DNA of 64,000 bases, taken from contig CP141729.1 in the NCBI GenBank assembly GCA_035621215.1, forward strand, positions 2,440,944 to 2,504,943, written 5' to 3'. The DNA is from Oscillospiraceae bacterium MB08-C2-2. GTDB taxonomy: Bacteria; Bacillota; Clostridia; Oscillospirales; Ruminococcaceae. Below, in pieces: positions 24,341 to 33,117 of this stretch. A model generated the notes under the pieces. The model had not been told where the DNA came from, did not search any database, and was given only the letters and a program-made list of their open reading frames with translations. The stretch's first letter is position 1, and each line of letters starts with the position of its first letter. The translations under genes and the position numbers were made by a program.

Positions 24341-26758
24341 TTGTATAAAATCGCCGCAGTGGCCATTGAAAACACCGCCTATCACTTTGATAAGGCCTAC
24401 AGCTACCTGATTCCCGAGCCCCTCCCGGTGCAGCCGGGCTGCCGGGTTCGGGTTCCTTTTGGCCGGGGCAACCGGGTCTGCACCGGGGTGGTTCTGGCGG
24501 TGGAGGAAGCCCCCGATCGGGGACGCCTCAAGCCGGTGGCGGAACTGATTGATGAAAAGCCCCTGCTTTCTGCGGAAATGCTGGGGCTGGTGCATTATCT
24601 GCGGGAAACCACTTTTTGCACCTATTTTGATGCGGTTCGCCTGTTGATTCCCTCCGGCGTTGCCGTGGCGCTTCACAACCTTTACCGGCTGGGGGAGCCG
24701 CCCCCGAGGCAGTGGAGCCCCGCCCAAACCGCCGCACTTGCTTATCTGGCGGCGAAAACCGCCGGAATTACCCAAGAAACCTTTTTGGCGGCTGCCGGGC
24801 TGGCGGTGGATTCCCCCGAGCTGATTGAGCTTCTGGAAACCGGCGCAGTGGTCAGGGAGCAGCTTCTCAAGCAGAAAATACAGGATGAAAAGGTCTGTAT
24901 GGTTCGACTCACCCAAAAAGAGGATGATCCCCCTTCCTTTACCAAAAAGCAGCAGGCTGTGCTGGATTTTCTGGAAGAAAACGAAACCGCCTCCCTCAAG
25001 GAGATCTGCTACTACACCGGGGTGACCCGGGTGGTGCCGGATAAGCTCCAAAAGCTGGGGGCCGTGGAATATTACTGGCGGGAAACCTTCCGCAACCCTT
25101 ATGAGGCGGCCGCCGCCACCGAGCAGGCTGTGCTGCTTTCCCCCTCCCAGCAAGCCGCCTATGAGGAGCTTAGTGCCCTTTGCCAGAAAGGGGATGCGGT
25201 TACCGCTCTTCTTTATGGTGTCACCGGCAGCGGCAAGACACAGGTTTTTCTGCATTTGTGTGAGCATGTTCTGGCACAGGGGCGCACCGTGGTGATTATG
25301 GTGCCGGAAATTTCGCTGACAGCGCAGGTGATTGATAGCTTCCACCGGCGCTTTGGCGCAAGGGTGGCGGTTCTGCACAGCGGCCTTTCTCTTGGGGAGC
25401 GCATGGATGAATGGAAGCGCCTCCAGCAGGGAGAAGCCCAGATTGCCGTGGGAACCCGTTCGGCGGTCTTTGCGCCGCTGGATAAAATCGGCCTCATGGT
25501 GATCGATGAAGAGCAGGAGCACACCTATAAATCCGACCGAAGCCCCCGCTTTCACGCAAGAGATGTGGCGCTGGTGCGCTGCCGCCACCACAAAGCCATG
25601 CTGCTGCTTTCTTCCGCTACCCCTTCGGTGGAAAGCTATTATAAAGCCCGCAAGGGGGATTATCATTTGGTAACACTGGAGGGCCGCTTCCATCAGGAGC
25701 GCCTTCCTGATGTATACATTGTAGATATGGGAGATTCCCAGAATCTCACCGGTTCCCCCTCCATCAGCGGTGTGCTGGCGGAGGAGCTGCAATACAATCT
25801 GCAAAGGGGCGAGCAGTCCATTCTGCTGCTCAACCGCCGGGGGTATTCCACGGTGATCAAATGCTCCTCCTGCGGCAAGGCGGCCGAATGCCCCAACTGC
25901 TCGGTTTCCCTCACCTACCACACGGCCAACCAAAAGCTGCTGTGCCACTACTGTGGTTATTCTCAACCTCGGGAGGCGGCTTGCTCCCATTGCGGCAGTG
26001 AGCTGGTGCGGTTTTCCGGCGTAGGAACCCAACGGCTGGAGGAAGAAGTGGCCGCCCTTTGCCCCAACGCCCGGATTCTGCGCATCGATGTGGATACCAC
26101 CATGCAGCGGTTTTCCCACGAGAAGCTTTTCGGTGCTTTTGCCGCCGGGGAGTATGATATCATGATCGGCACCCAGATGGTTGCCAAGGGGCTCAACTTC
26201 CCCCGGGTGACGCTGGTGGGGGTAGTTTCTGCTGATCAATCCCTTTTTTCCGGGGATTTCCGCAGCTTTGAGCGCTCCTTCAGCCTGCTTACCCAAGTGG
26301 TGGGCCGCTGCGGCCGGGGAGAGCTGCCCGGCCGGGCCTTTATCCAGACTTTTACCCCGGATAACCGCATCATCGAGCTGGCCGCCATACAGGATTACCG
26401 CAGCTTTTTTGAGGAGGAAATCCTCAGCCGACGAATTCACCTTTACCCGCCATTCTGCCAACTGGCAGGCATCGGCTTTGTGGGCCGGGAGCTGGACCAG
26501 GTAATGCATTGGTCCCGCCGCTTTTTGGAGAAGTTCACGCAGGTTGCCGGTGCGGATTACCCGGGCCTTCCGGTGCGGGTGCTGGGCCCCGCCCCCTGTG
26601 ATACCTTGAAGATAGCGGGCAAATACCGCTATAAGCTGGTGGTGAAATGCGCCGCCAACCGTGCTACAAGACAGCTTTTGAGCGGATTGCAGGAATGGTT
26701 CGGAAAAGAGAGCAAAACAGTGAGCATATTCATAGATATGTATTACGATAAAATGTAA
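24341..26758 (+). CDS. priA: Primosomal replication restart helicase PriA
   Basis: 805 residues from a TTG at 24341 (GGGAGG seven bases upstream); the frame is open further upstream without homology. Domains: N-terminal 3'-DNA-binding part (IENTAYHFDKAYSYLIPE), winged helix, helicase lobe 1 with GVTGSGKT near residue 295 and DEEQEH near 390, a zinc-binding insertion with eight Cys (CSSCGKAAECPNC..CHYCGYS..CSHCG, about 508-545), and lobe 2 with VGRCGRG. It reloads the replisome at stalled forks. Confidence 0.97.
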   Translation: MYKIAAVAIENTAYHFDKAYSYLIPEPLPVQPGCRVRVPFGRGNRVCTGVVLAVEEAPDRGRLKPVAELIDEKPLLSAEMLGLVHYLRETTFCTYFDAVRLLIPSGVAVALHNLYRLGEPPPRQWSPAQTAALAYLAAKTAGITQETFLAAAGLAVDSPELIELLETGAVVREQLLKQKIQDEKVCMVRLTQKEDDPPSFTKKQQAVLDFLEENETASLKEICYYTGVTRVVPDKLQKLGAVEYYWRETFRNPYEAAAATEQAVLLSPSQQAAYEELSALCQKGDAVTALLYGVTGSGKTQVFLHLCEHVLAQGRTVVIMVPEISLTAQVIDSFHRRFGARVAVLHSGLSLGERMDEWKRLQQGEAQIAVGTRSAVFAPLDKIGLMVIDEEQEHTYKSDRSPRFHARDVALVRCRHHKAMLLLSSATPSVESYYKARKGDYHLVTLEGRFHQERLPDVYIVDMGDSQNLTGSPSISGVLAEELQYNLQRGEQSILLLNRRGYSTVIKCSSCGKAAECPNCSVSLTYHTANQKLLCHYCGYSQPREAACSHCGSELVRFSGVGTQRLEEEVAALCPNARILRIDVDTTMQRFSHEKLFGAFAAGEYDIMIGTQMVAKGLNFPRVTLVGVVSADQSLFSGDFRSFERSFSLLTQVVGRCGRGELPGRAFIQTFTPDNRIIELAAIQDYRSFFEEEILSRRIHLYPPFCQLAGIGFVGRELDQVMHWSRRFLEKFTQVAGADYPGLPVRVLGPAPCDTLKIAGKYRYKLVVKCAANRATRQLLSGLQEWFGKESKTVSIFIDMYYDKM

Positions 26759-26805
26759 CGCCGGTTCTTATAGCCGGCCTGTGACCCGAATGGGAGGAAT
26801 AGAAG

Positions 26806-27333
26806 ATGGCTTTGCGCAACATAGTGAAGGACGGAGACCCCATTCTCCGCAAAAAGAGCCGTGAGGTAACAGTTTTTGATAAACGTCTCCATAGCCTTTT
26901 GCAGGATATGGCGGAAACGCTGCACATGGCCGATGGTGTGGGCCTTGCCGCTGTTCAGGTGGGCATGCTCCGCCGGGTGGTGGTAATCGATGTGGGGCAG
27001 GGGATTATTGAGCTGGTGAATCCCGTGATTCTGGAGGCCTCGGAGGAAAAGGTTTTGGATCACGAGGGGTGCCTTTCCTTCCCCCAGCAGTATGGCATGG
27101 TGGAGCGCCCCAAGAGGGTGAAGGTTCAGGCCCAGAATCGCTCCGGTGATCTTTTCACCATGGAAGGCGAGGACCTGCTGGCCAGAGCCTTCTGCCATGA
27201 AATCGACCACTTGGATGGCATTGTTTTTAAGGATCATATCAAAAATAACCAGCCTCAGCGTGTCAGGCCTCACCGGGTGGAGCCCGGCAACGGGGCACAA
27301 GGGCGGGGAAGAAGCACCGGAACCAGCCGGTAA
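26806..27333 (+). CDS. def: Peptide deformylase
   Basis: 175 residues with GGGAGGAA upstream. The three motifs are present: GVGLAAVQVG (44-53), EGCLSFP with metal ligand Cys89, and HEIDHLDG with ligands His131 and His135 and catalytic Glu132. It removes the formyl group from new proteins. A basic tail of about 25 residues (QPQRVRPHRVEPGNG...) extends past the usual end. It precedes fmt, as in most bacteria. Confidence 0.97.
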   Translation: MALRNIVKDGDPILRKKSREVTVFDKRLHSLLQDMAETLHMADGVGLAAVQVGMLRRVVVIDVGQGIIELVNPVILEASEEKVLDHEGCLSFPQQYGMVERPKRVKVQAQNRSGDLFTMEGEDLLARAFCHEIDHLDGIVFKDHIKNNQPQRVRPHRVEPGNGAQGRGRSTGTSR

Positions 27334-27387
27334 TTTTTCGGTTGCCCGCAACGCTCTAAATTGGACTTAAAAAGGAGTATATTGCCA

Positions 27388-28317
27388 ATGGGTCTGCGAA
27401 TTGTTTTTATGGGAACACCGGATTTTGCCGCCACCTGTCTGGCACGTCTGCTGGAGGAGGGCCGGGAGGTTGTTGGGGTTTTTTCCCAGCCGGACCGGCC
27501 CAAGGGGCGGGGGCATAAGCTGGCACCTCCCCCGGTCAAGGAGCTGGCCCTTGCGCATGAAATCCCGGTTTACCAGCCCACCGCCCTGCGGGATGGCAAA
27601 GCCTTGGAGCTATTAAAGGAGCTCGCCCCCGATGTCATTGCAGTGGTGGCCTATGGGCGGATTCTGCCGGGGGATATATTGGAGCTTCCACCCTTGGGCT
27701 GTGTCAATGTTCACGCTTCTCTGCTGCCCCGGTGGCGGGGGGCCGCTCCCATTCAGTGGAGCATACTGGCAGGGGATGAAAAAACCGGTGTGGCCACCAT
27801 GGCCATGGATGCGGGGATGGATACAGGGGATATCCTCCTGACCGAAGAAACCCCCATTGACCCTGAGGAAACCGCCGGTGAGCTGTTTGAGCGCCTTGCT
27901 CCCATAGGAGCCGCTCTGCTTAGCCAAACGCTGGACAAGCTGGAGGCCGGGAACTGCCCTCGCTTTCCACAGCCTCAGGAAGGCATCACCTATGCCTCCA
28001 TGCTGCAAAAGGAAATGGGGGAGCTGGATTTTTCAAAGCCCGCCCGTGAGCTGCACAATCAGATCAGAGGGCTGAACCCTTCTCCCGGCGCTTTTGTACG
28101 CTCCGGCGATAAGGTGCTCAAGGTGCTGCGTTCGGCTGTTTTGCCCCAGCAAAGCGGCAAGCCCGGAACTTTGCTGGATAAGCGCCGCTTGGTAATTGCC
28201 TGCGGGGAGGGAGCCTTGGAGCTTCTCACGGTTTGCCCGCCCGGCAAGCCACCCATGGATGGCTCCGCCTTTCTCAATGGCAGCGGCCTTACTTTCTTTT
28301 TGGAAAAAAGAAAGTAA
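27388..28317 (+). CDS. fmt: Methionyl-tRNA formyltransferase
   Basis: 309 residues from the ATG at 27388, with AAGGAG 11 bases upstream. Transfers formyl from 10-formyl-THF to initiator Met-tRNA. Motifs: IVFMGTPDFAA at the start, FSQPDRPKGRG, the catalytic HASLLPRWRGAAPIQW, DAGMDTGDIL, and the C-terminal OB domain with IRGLNPSPGAF. The stop codon lies inside a long TTTCTTTTT..AAAAAGAAA hairpin. Confidence 0.97.
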   Translation: MGLRIVFMGTPDFAATCLARLLEEGREVVGVFSQPDRPKGRGHKLAPPPVKELALAHEIPVYQPTALRDGKALELLKELAPDVIAVVAYGRILPGDILELPPLGCVNVHASLLPRWRGAAPIQWSILAGDEKTGVATMAMDAGMDTGDILLTEETPIDPEETAGELFERLAPIGAALLSQTLDKLEAGNCPRFPQPQEGITYASMLQKEMGELDFSKPARELHNQIRGLNPSPGAFVRSGDKVLKVLRSAVLPQQSGKPGTLLDKRRLVIACGEGALELLTVCPPGKPPMDGSAFLNGSGLTFFLEKRK

Positions 28318-28318
28318 G
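28289..28318 (+). repeat. TTTCTTTTT hairpin overlapping the fmt stop codon
   Basis: CTTACTTTCTTTTT and AAAAAGAAAGTAAG form a 13-14 bp stem with a short loop; the TAA stop is in the right arm. The same type of hairpin occurs in family A repeats and over the thiN stop (38697). It may block ribosomes or RNase at the 3' end, but no U tract follows. Confidence 0.65.
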
Positions 28319-28401
28319 GCGTTGCCTCTCTCGTCGGGTTTCACTTGCTGCAAATTTTTAGCACTGTACCCGATGGCGAAAGCCTTTGGGGAAAAGAAAG
28401 T

Positions 28402-28457
28402 AAGCAAAGAAAAACAAGCAAAGAAAAACAAGCAAAGAAAAACAAGCAAAGAAAAAC
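28402..28457 (+). repeat. Four tandem copies of a 14-bp repeat
   Basis: AAGCAAAGAAAAAC is repeated four times without change. A further single AAGCAAAGAAAAA occurs at 29056, and related AAAGAAAG..CAAAGAAAAA strings occur in family A repeats. It marks the junction where three accessory genes start. Confidence 0.9.
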
Positions 28458-28520
28458 AAGCTTACAGTGTTTGATAAGAGTACATTTCCAGTGATTTCAC
28501 AAAATGGAGGATAACCCATT

Positions 28521-29057
28521 ATGGTATATCTTGTGCGTCAAGGCCAAACGGATTGGAACCGGTTAAAAAAGTTTAACGGCACCACAGAAACCCAGTTGAA
28601 TGAAACGGGAGTGACCCAGGCGCAGCAGCAGGCCAAAGCGTTGGAAGCCGTTTCTTTTGATGTGTGCTTTTGCAGCCCCCAGCAAAGAACCCGCCAGACT
28701 TGTGAAATTATTTATAAGGGCAATATCGTTTTTGATCAAAGGCTTTCTGAAATAGATTGCGGTGAATTTGAGGGTACAGAAGAAACGCCCGAATCGATGA
28801 AGCTGTTTTGGCAAGCTGTTATGACCGGCGATAAGGGCACAGAAAGCTTTAAGTCTTTTATGGATCGCAACTGTGATGTCTGCGACTTTATTGCGCAGGA
28901 ATACAGTGGGCAAAACATTTTGATTGTTACCCACGCCGCCAACGCACGGGTAATAAACTATTATTTCAGCGGCAAGCCCAAGGATTATGATTTTAGCAAA
29001 GCGGTTGCCCAAGATGGCGAAATTATAACATTTGATCTTCTTGATGAAAGCAAATAA
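28521..29057 (+). CDS. Histidine-phosphatase superfamily protein lacking the catalytic histidine
   Basis: 178 residues with GGAGG ten bases before the ATG. The fold is that of phosphoglycerate-mutase-like phosphatases: LVRQGQTDWN at the start, Arg56 in CSPQQRTRQT, Glu82 in DCGEFEG and the second His138 in VTHAANAR. In active enzymes the start reads RHG and the His is phosphorylated; here codon 7 is CAA (Gln). Arg6, Arg56, Glu82 and His138 are kept. The protein is probably catalytically dead or uses another chemistry. Nothing else in the gene looks decayed. It is the first of three accessory genes after fmt. Confidence 0.85.
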   Translation: MVYLVRQGQTDWNRLKKFNGTTETQLNETGVTQAQQQAKALEAVSFDVCFCSPQQRTRQTCEIIYKGNIVFDQRLSEIDCGEFEGTEETPESMKLFWQAVMTGDKGTESFKSFMDRNCDVCDFIAQEYSGQNILIVTHAANARVINYYFSGKPKDYDFSKAVAQDGEIITFDLLDESK

Positions 29058-29126
29058 GCAAAGAAAAATGAGTTGGAAGTTCTCGAAAAACATGTTTCCG
29101 GTGATTCCACAAAACGGAGGCCAATT

Positions 29127-30395
29127 GTGAAAAAAGTATTTTCTAAATTTGTGATATTCGGGTGTGTGGCCGGTCTGCTCCTAAGCGGCTGCGGTGCTGC
29201 ACAGGAGGATGATTGGGAAAGAGAGCACTTTGAGGCCTATGAGCAGCCCCAGACCCTTCAAGTGGATATCAGCCGTTTGCAAAGCGGCAAAAAGCTCCTT
29301 GCCCGTCAGGTTCCGGCTGGGCCTTGGAAGCGGGAGCCCTTGGAGGATGTTACGCAGGCTTTTAAATATGGTCAGCTGGATTTTCGGCACCGGGATGTAT
29401 CTGGCTTTGATCTAACGGGTATTCCCGCTGAGCAGATAGAGAAGATTTCCTTTGATAGTGCCACCGTATGGCCCAAGGAGCTGCCGCCGGGCTTTGACCC
29501 GAAAAGCATAATTGAGCGGGGGAAAGACCCCGGCCTTGGCATTCGTACTCTGCATCAGCAGGGCTGGACCGGCAAGGGGATTAACATTGCTATTGTTGAT
29601 CAGGCACTGTATCAGGAGCACACTGAGTATAAAGATCGGCTTCGGTTCTATGAAGAATATCTATGCTCCGATCCCGTTACCCAGATGCACGGCGCGGCTG
29701 TTTCCAGCATAGCGGTAGGAAAAACCACCGGTGTTGCCTCAAAGGCTGATCTTTATTACATTGCTTCCACCGCATGGTCAGATGACTATGATCTCACCCC
29801 CATTGCCGGAGCGATTTATCGGTTTATTGAGATCAATAAACAGCTGCCTCAGGATGATAAAATCCGTGTGTTATCCATTTCCAACGGATATATAGAGGAT
29901 ACAAAGGGCGCAAAGGAAATGGAGCAAGCCATTGCAGATGCAAAAAAGGAAGGCATCTTTGTGATCTGCATGAATACAGATATGCACGGCTTTGATATTT
30001 TGGGCTGCGGCGGGGAAATGACCTCTGATCCCAATGACCCTCAGTCACGCATGCCCGCTTTTGAATACCGGGACTATTATTGGCAGCATCCCGACGAATT
30101 CCAGCGGGTAGACAGGCTGATTGTGCCGCAGGATAACCGAACCTATGCCTCATGGACTCAAAACTCCGAGAAGTCTTATGAGTTTTCCGCCAACGGTGGG
30201 GTTAGCTGGACTGCCCCTTGGCTTGCCGGTTTTTATGCCCTCTGCTTAGAGGCAAAACCGGAGATGACCATAGATGAATTTGTTGCAGTGTGCCTTCAAA
30301 CCGGCGAGACCATATCCATTCCCCACGAGGGGCAGGCGTATACTTTCGGCAAAATCCTCAATCCTCAAAAAGTTGTGGATGCCTTGACTGCGTGA
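29127..30395 (+). CDS. Subtilase-like (S8) lipoprotein
   Basis: 422 residues from a GTG at 29127 with GGAGG six bases upstream. Lipobox LLSGC gives lipid-anchored Cys22. From residue 145 there is an S8 domain with Asp158 (IAIVDQAL), His188 (MHGAAVSS), Asn283 (VICMNTD) and Ser360 (GVSWTAPWLAG), so the whole triad is in place and in order. About 120 residues of unknown kind precede it. The surroundings of Ser differ from the classical GTSMAAPH. It may be an outward-facing membrane-bound protease. The leader repeats part of the leader of the preceding gene. Confidence 0.8.
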   Translation: MKKVFSKFVIFGCVAGLLLSGCGAAQEDDWEREHFEAYEQPQTLQVDISRLQSGKKLLARQVPAGPWKREPLEDVTQAFKYGQLDFRHRDVSGFDLTGIPAEQIEKISFDSATVWPKELPPGFDPKSIIERGKDPGLGIRTLHQQGWTGKGINIAIVDQALYQEHTEYKDRLRFYEEYLCSDPVTQMHGAAVSSIAVGKTTGVASKADLYYIASTAWSDDYDLTPIAGAIYRFIEINKQLPQDDKIRVLSISNGYIEDTKGAKEMEQAIADAKKEGIFVICMNTDMHGFDILGCGGEMTSDPNDPQSRMPAFEYRDYYWQHPDEFQRVDRLIVPQDNRTYASWTQNSEKSYEFSANGGVSWTAPWLAGFYALCLEAKPEMTIDEFVAVCLQTGETISIPHEGQAYTFGKILNPQKVVDALTA

Positions 30396-30462
30396 GTGAA
30401 TGCAGGTTTATAATAAGGGGTGAACCCCAAGAACATTTATATTATCGGAGGTGCTCGTCATT

Positions 30463-30888
30463 ATGGATACTGAACTGAAAATCAAAATGTACTCTTTTAC
30501 ACTGGATTGCAAGGAGCCCCTTGAGTTGGCGAAATTCTATGCCGCTCTGCTTGAGTGGGCAATTGTGTTTCACAATGAGGATTTCGCCATTGCGGGTGCC
30601 CCCGGGGCACAGCAGGGAGGGTATCCCGGGATCACGTTTCAGCGCAACGACGAATATGAGCCGCCTGTATGGCCGGCAGAGCCGAAAGCCCAACAGCAGA
30701 TGGCCCATATGGATTTCGCTGTGAATGATTTGGAAAAAGCGGTTCAGCATGCGGTTGTCTGCGGGGCCACTGTGGCAGAGCAGCAGTTTTCTGAAGGATG
30801 GACAGTGCTGTTTGATCCCGCTGGGCATCCCTTTTGCCTGTGCTCCATGGAGCCGCTTTTTGAAAGCCCCGGTTTTGCACTGTTATAA
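30463..30888 (+). CDS. VOC (glyoxalase/bleomycin-resistance-like) protein
   Basis: 141 residues from the ATG at 30463, with GGAGG about 11 bases upstream. Two beta-alpha-beta halves: YSFTLDCKEPLELAKFYAALLEW and MDFAVNDLEKAVQHAVVCGA, ending LFDPAGHPFCLC as in many small VOC proteins. Such proteins bind or convert small molecules with a metal ion; the substrate cannot be inferred. It is the last of the three accessory genes inserted between fmt and the zinc peptidase. Confidence 0.82.
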   Translation: MDTELKIKMYSFTLDCKEPLELAKFYAALLEWAIVFHNEDFAIAGAPGAQQGGYPGITFQRNDEYEPPVWPAEPKAQQQMAHMDFAVNDLEKAVQHAVVCGATVAEQQFSEGWTVLFDPAGHPFCLCSMEPLFESPGFALL

Positions 30889-30951
30889 AAGAATGCCAGA
30901 CGGTATACATCTGATTTATTGAAAGAATAACCCCGGAAAGGAGAGCCACCA

Positions 30952-31653
30952 TTGTTTTATTACGACTACTACTTTTTTGTGCTGATTATCCCCGCCATGG
31001 TTTTTGCCATGTGGGCCCAGGGGGCTATGCGCAGTGCCTATGCCCGATACAGCGGTGAACCCAACCGCAACGGCATGACCGGTGCACAGATTGCCCGGCG
31101 CATTCTGGATGCAAACGGCCTCCATGATGTGCGGGTCAATGCTGTGCAGGGTCAGCTTTCCGATCACTATAACCCATCCACCCGGGTGGTCAACCTTTCC
31201 CAAGGGGTATACGGGGCCACAACGGTGGCAGCCGCCGGGATAGCGGCCCATGAATGCGGGCATGCCATTCAGCACGCTAAGGGATATTTTCCCCTTAAGC
31301 TGCGCAGTGCGGCGGTTCCAGTGACCAATATAGGCTCCACTTTGGCAATACCCATTTTGCTGGTCGGGTTCTTTTTTGATTTACCCGGGCTGGTTAACCT
31401 TGGCTTGGTGGGGTATTCCCTTGTAGCCATCTTTCAGCTCATTACCCTGCCTGTGGAGTTTAACGCCAGCCGCCGGGCTATGGCTGTTATTGCATCGGAA
31501 GGGCTTTTGGAGCCTTCCCAACAGCCGGGAGCCCAAAAGGTTCTCACGGCGGCGGCCCTCACCTATGTTGCGGCGCTGGTTTCCGCTCTGGCGCAGCTTT
31601 TGCGGCTGGTGCTCATTGCCCGTGGCCGCAGCGGGCGGAACAATCGGCGATAA
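30952..31653 (+). CDS. Membrane zinc metallopeptidase, YugP family
   Basis: 233 residues from a TTG (AAAGGAGAG upstream). One helix at the N terminus, then HECGHAIQHA (zinc motif HExGH type), then hydrophobic helices around residues 120-145, 148-170 and 198-220. The family (Zn_peptidase_2) has unknown substrates but is often found between fmt and rsmB in clostridia, as here. Confidence 0.88.
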   Translation: MFYYDYYFFVLIIPAMVFAMWAQGAMRSAYARYSGEPNRNGMTGAQIARRILDANGLHDVRVNAVQGQLSDHYNPSTRVVNLSQGVYGATTVAAAGIAAHECGHAIQHAKGYFPLKLRSAAVPVTNIGSTLAIPILLVGFFFDLPGLVNLGLVGYSLVAIFQLITLPVEFNASRRAMAVIASEGLLEPSQQPGAQKVLTAAALTYVAALVSALAQLLRLVLIARGRSGRNNRR

Positions 31654-31797
31654 TGCCTGCTCTGTATCGCCGGAGGCCCTTGGCGTTTCAGCGGAGCTGA
31701 AACCGGCAAGTTTTACTTGCCGCCGGGGCGTTGCCCCGGGCCAAGGGCGCAAGCCTTACTTTTTCAAAAACACACCACCCAAGGAGAAACCACGCCT

Positions 31798-33117
31798 ATG
31801 AAAATCACCCCCAGACAAGCCGCCGTCAACGCCCTGATGCGAGTGGAGCAAGGCAGCTATTCCAACTTGGTGCTGGAAGCCTACGCCAAGGAAGAAAACC
31901 CTTCCCCTCAAGAAAGAGCCTTTGCACAGGCTCTGCTTTATGGCGTTTTGGAGCGCCGACTGACCCTCGATCATATCCTGAGCGGTTACAGCAAGGTGCC
32001 TGTGGGCAAGATGGAGCCGGAGATTCGGGCCATTCTGCGCTGTGCCCTTTACCAGCTTGCCTATATGGATACGCCTGATTCGGCGGCGGTCAACGAGGCA
32101 GTGGGGCTGGTTAAGGCAACACCACGGCTGGCCTTTAATCCCCGGCTTTCCGGGTTTGTCAATGGGGTTCTGCGGGGTTATCTGCGGGCGGATAAGGCAT
32201 TCCCGCCTCTGAAAGGGGGTTGGGAGGAGCGCCTCTCGGTGGAAACCGCCTGCCCCCGCCCCATGCTCCGCCTTTATGTAGAAGCGCTGGGCAAAAAAGG
32301 AGCCGAGGATTTTCTGCGGCATTCCCTGACCGTTTCCCCCAACTATCTGCGGGTGAACACCAAGCGCACCACCGATGCGGAGCTGATTCAGTGGCTGGCG
32401 GAGGATGATATCCCCGCCGCTCCCGATCCGCTGGTGCCGCACTGTCTGGCTGTGGGACGGCATAAGTCCCTTCAAAATACCAACCAGTGGGAACAGGGAT
32501 TTTTCCATTTACAGGATAAATCCTCCCAGCTTTGCGTGCTGGCCTTGGATGCACAGCCAGATCAGCGGGTGCTGGATGTCTGCGCCGCCCCCGGCGGAAA
32601 AGCCTTCACCGCCGCCCAAATGATGGAGGATACCGGACGCATTGTGGCCATGGATGTTCATGAAAACCGGGTCAAGCTGATTCGCCGGGGAGCCTCTGCC
32701 CTTGGCCTTGACTGCATTTATGCCATGCAGGGAGACGCCACCCAGCCGGGGCTGAATATGGGGGAGTTTGACCGGATTTTGTGCGATGTTCCCTGTTCCG
32801 GGCTGGGGGTTATCCGCCGCAAGCCGGAAATTAAATACAAAAACCCGGAAGAATTTGAAAATTTACCCAGTATACAGTATAAAATATTGGAAACCTCCGC
32901 AAACTATCTTAAAGAGGGCGGAAGGCTGGTTTATTCCACCTGCACCCTGAATCCCAAGGAGAATACCGAGGTTGTGGACCGCTTTTTGGCGGAGCACCCG
33001 GATTTTGAGTCGGATACCCTGCCCGAGGCTTTGGGTGGAGGCGCCAGCCGCCTGATTGCCCACGAGCTGGATTCGGATGGCTTTTTTATCGCTGTGTTAA
33101 AGAAAAGGATGGCATAA
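31798..33117 (+). CDS. rsmB: 16S rRNA (cytosine-967-C5)-methyltransferase
   Basis: 439 residues from the ATG at 31798, with AAGGAG ten bases upstream. N-terminal NusB-like RNA-binding domain (RQAAVNALMRVEQG..RAFAQALLYGVLERR), then the SAM domain with VLDVCAAPGGKAF, the catalytic DVPCSGLGVIRRKPE and the second Cys in VYSTCTLNPKENTEVV. The stop overlaps the rlmN start by one base (TAATG). Confidence 0.96.
   Translation: MKITPRQAAVNALMRVEQGSYSNLVLEAYAKEENPSPQERAFAQALLYGVLERRLTLDHILSGYSKVPVGKMEPEIRAILRCALYQLAYMDTPDSAAVNEAVGLVKATPRLAFNPRLSGFVNGVLRGYLRADKAFPPLKGGWEERLSVETACPRPMLRLYVEALGKKGAEDFLRHSLTVSPNYLRVNTKRTTDAELIQWLAEDDIPAAPDPLVPHCLAVGRHKSLQNTNQWEQGFFHLQDKSSQLCVLALDAQPDQRVLDVCAAPGGKAFTAAQMMEDTGRIVAMDVHENRVKLIRRGASALGLDCIYAMQGDATQPGLNMGEFDRILCDVPCSGLGVIRRKPEIKYKNPEEFENLPSIQYKILETSANYLKEGGRLVYSTCTLNPKENTEVVDRFLAEHPDFESDTLPEALGGGASRLIAHELDSDGFFIAVLKKRMA

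Noticed and set aside
24314-26509. 731-codon open frame on the minus strand
   Set aside because: Antisense shadow of priA; composition follows the complementary codons of PriA.
28402-28457. Possible CRISPR array
   Set aside because: Repeats are 14 bp and directly joined, with no spacers and no cas genes nearby.
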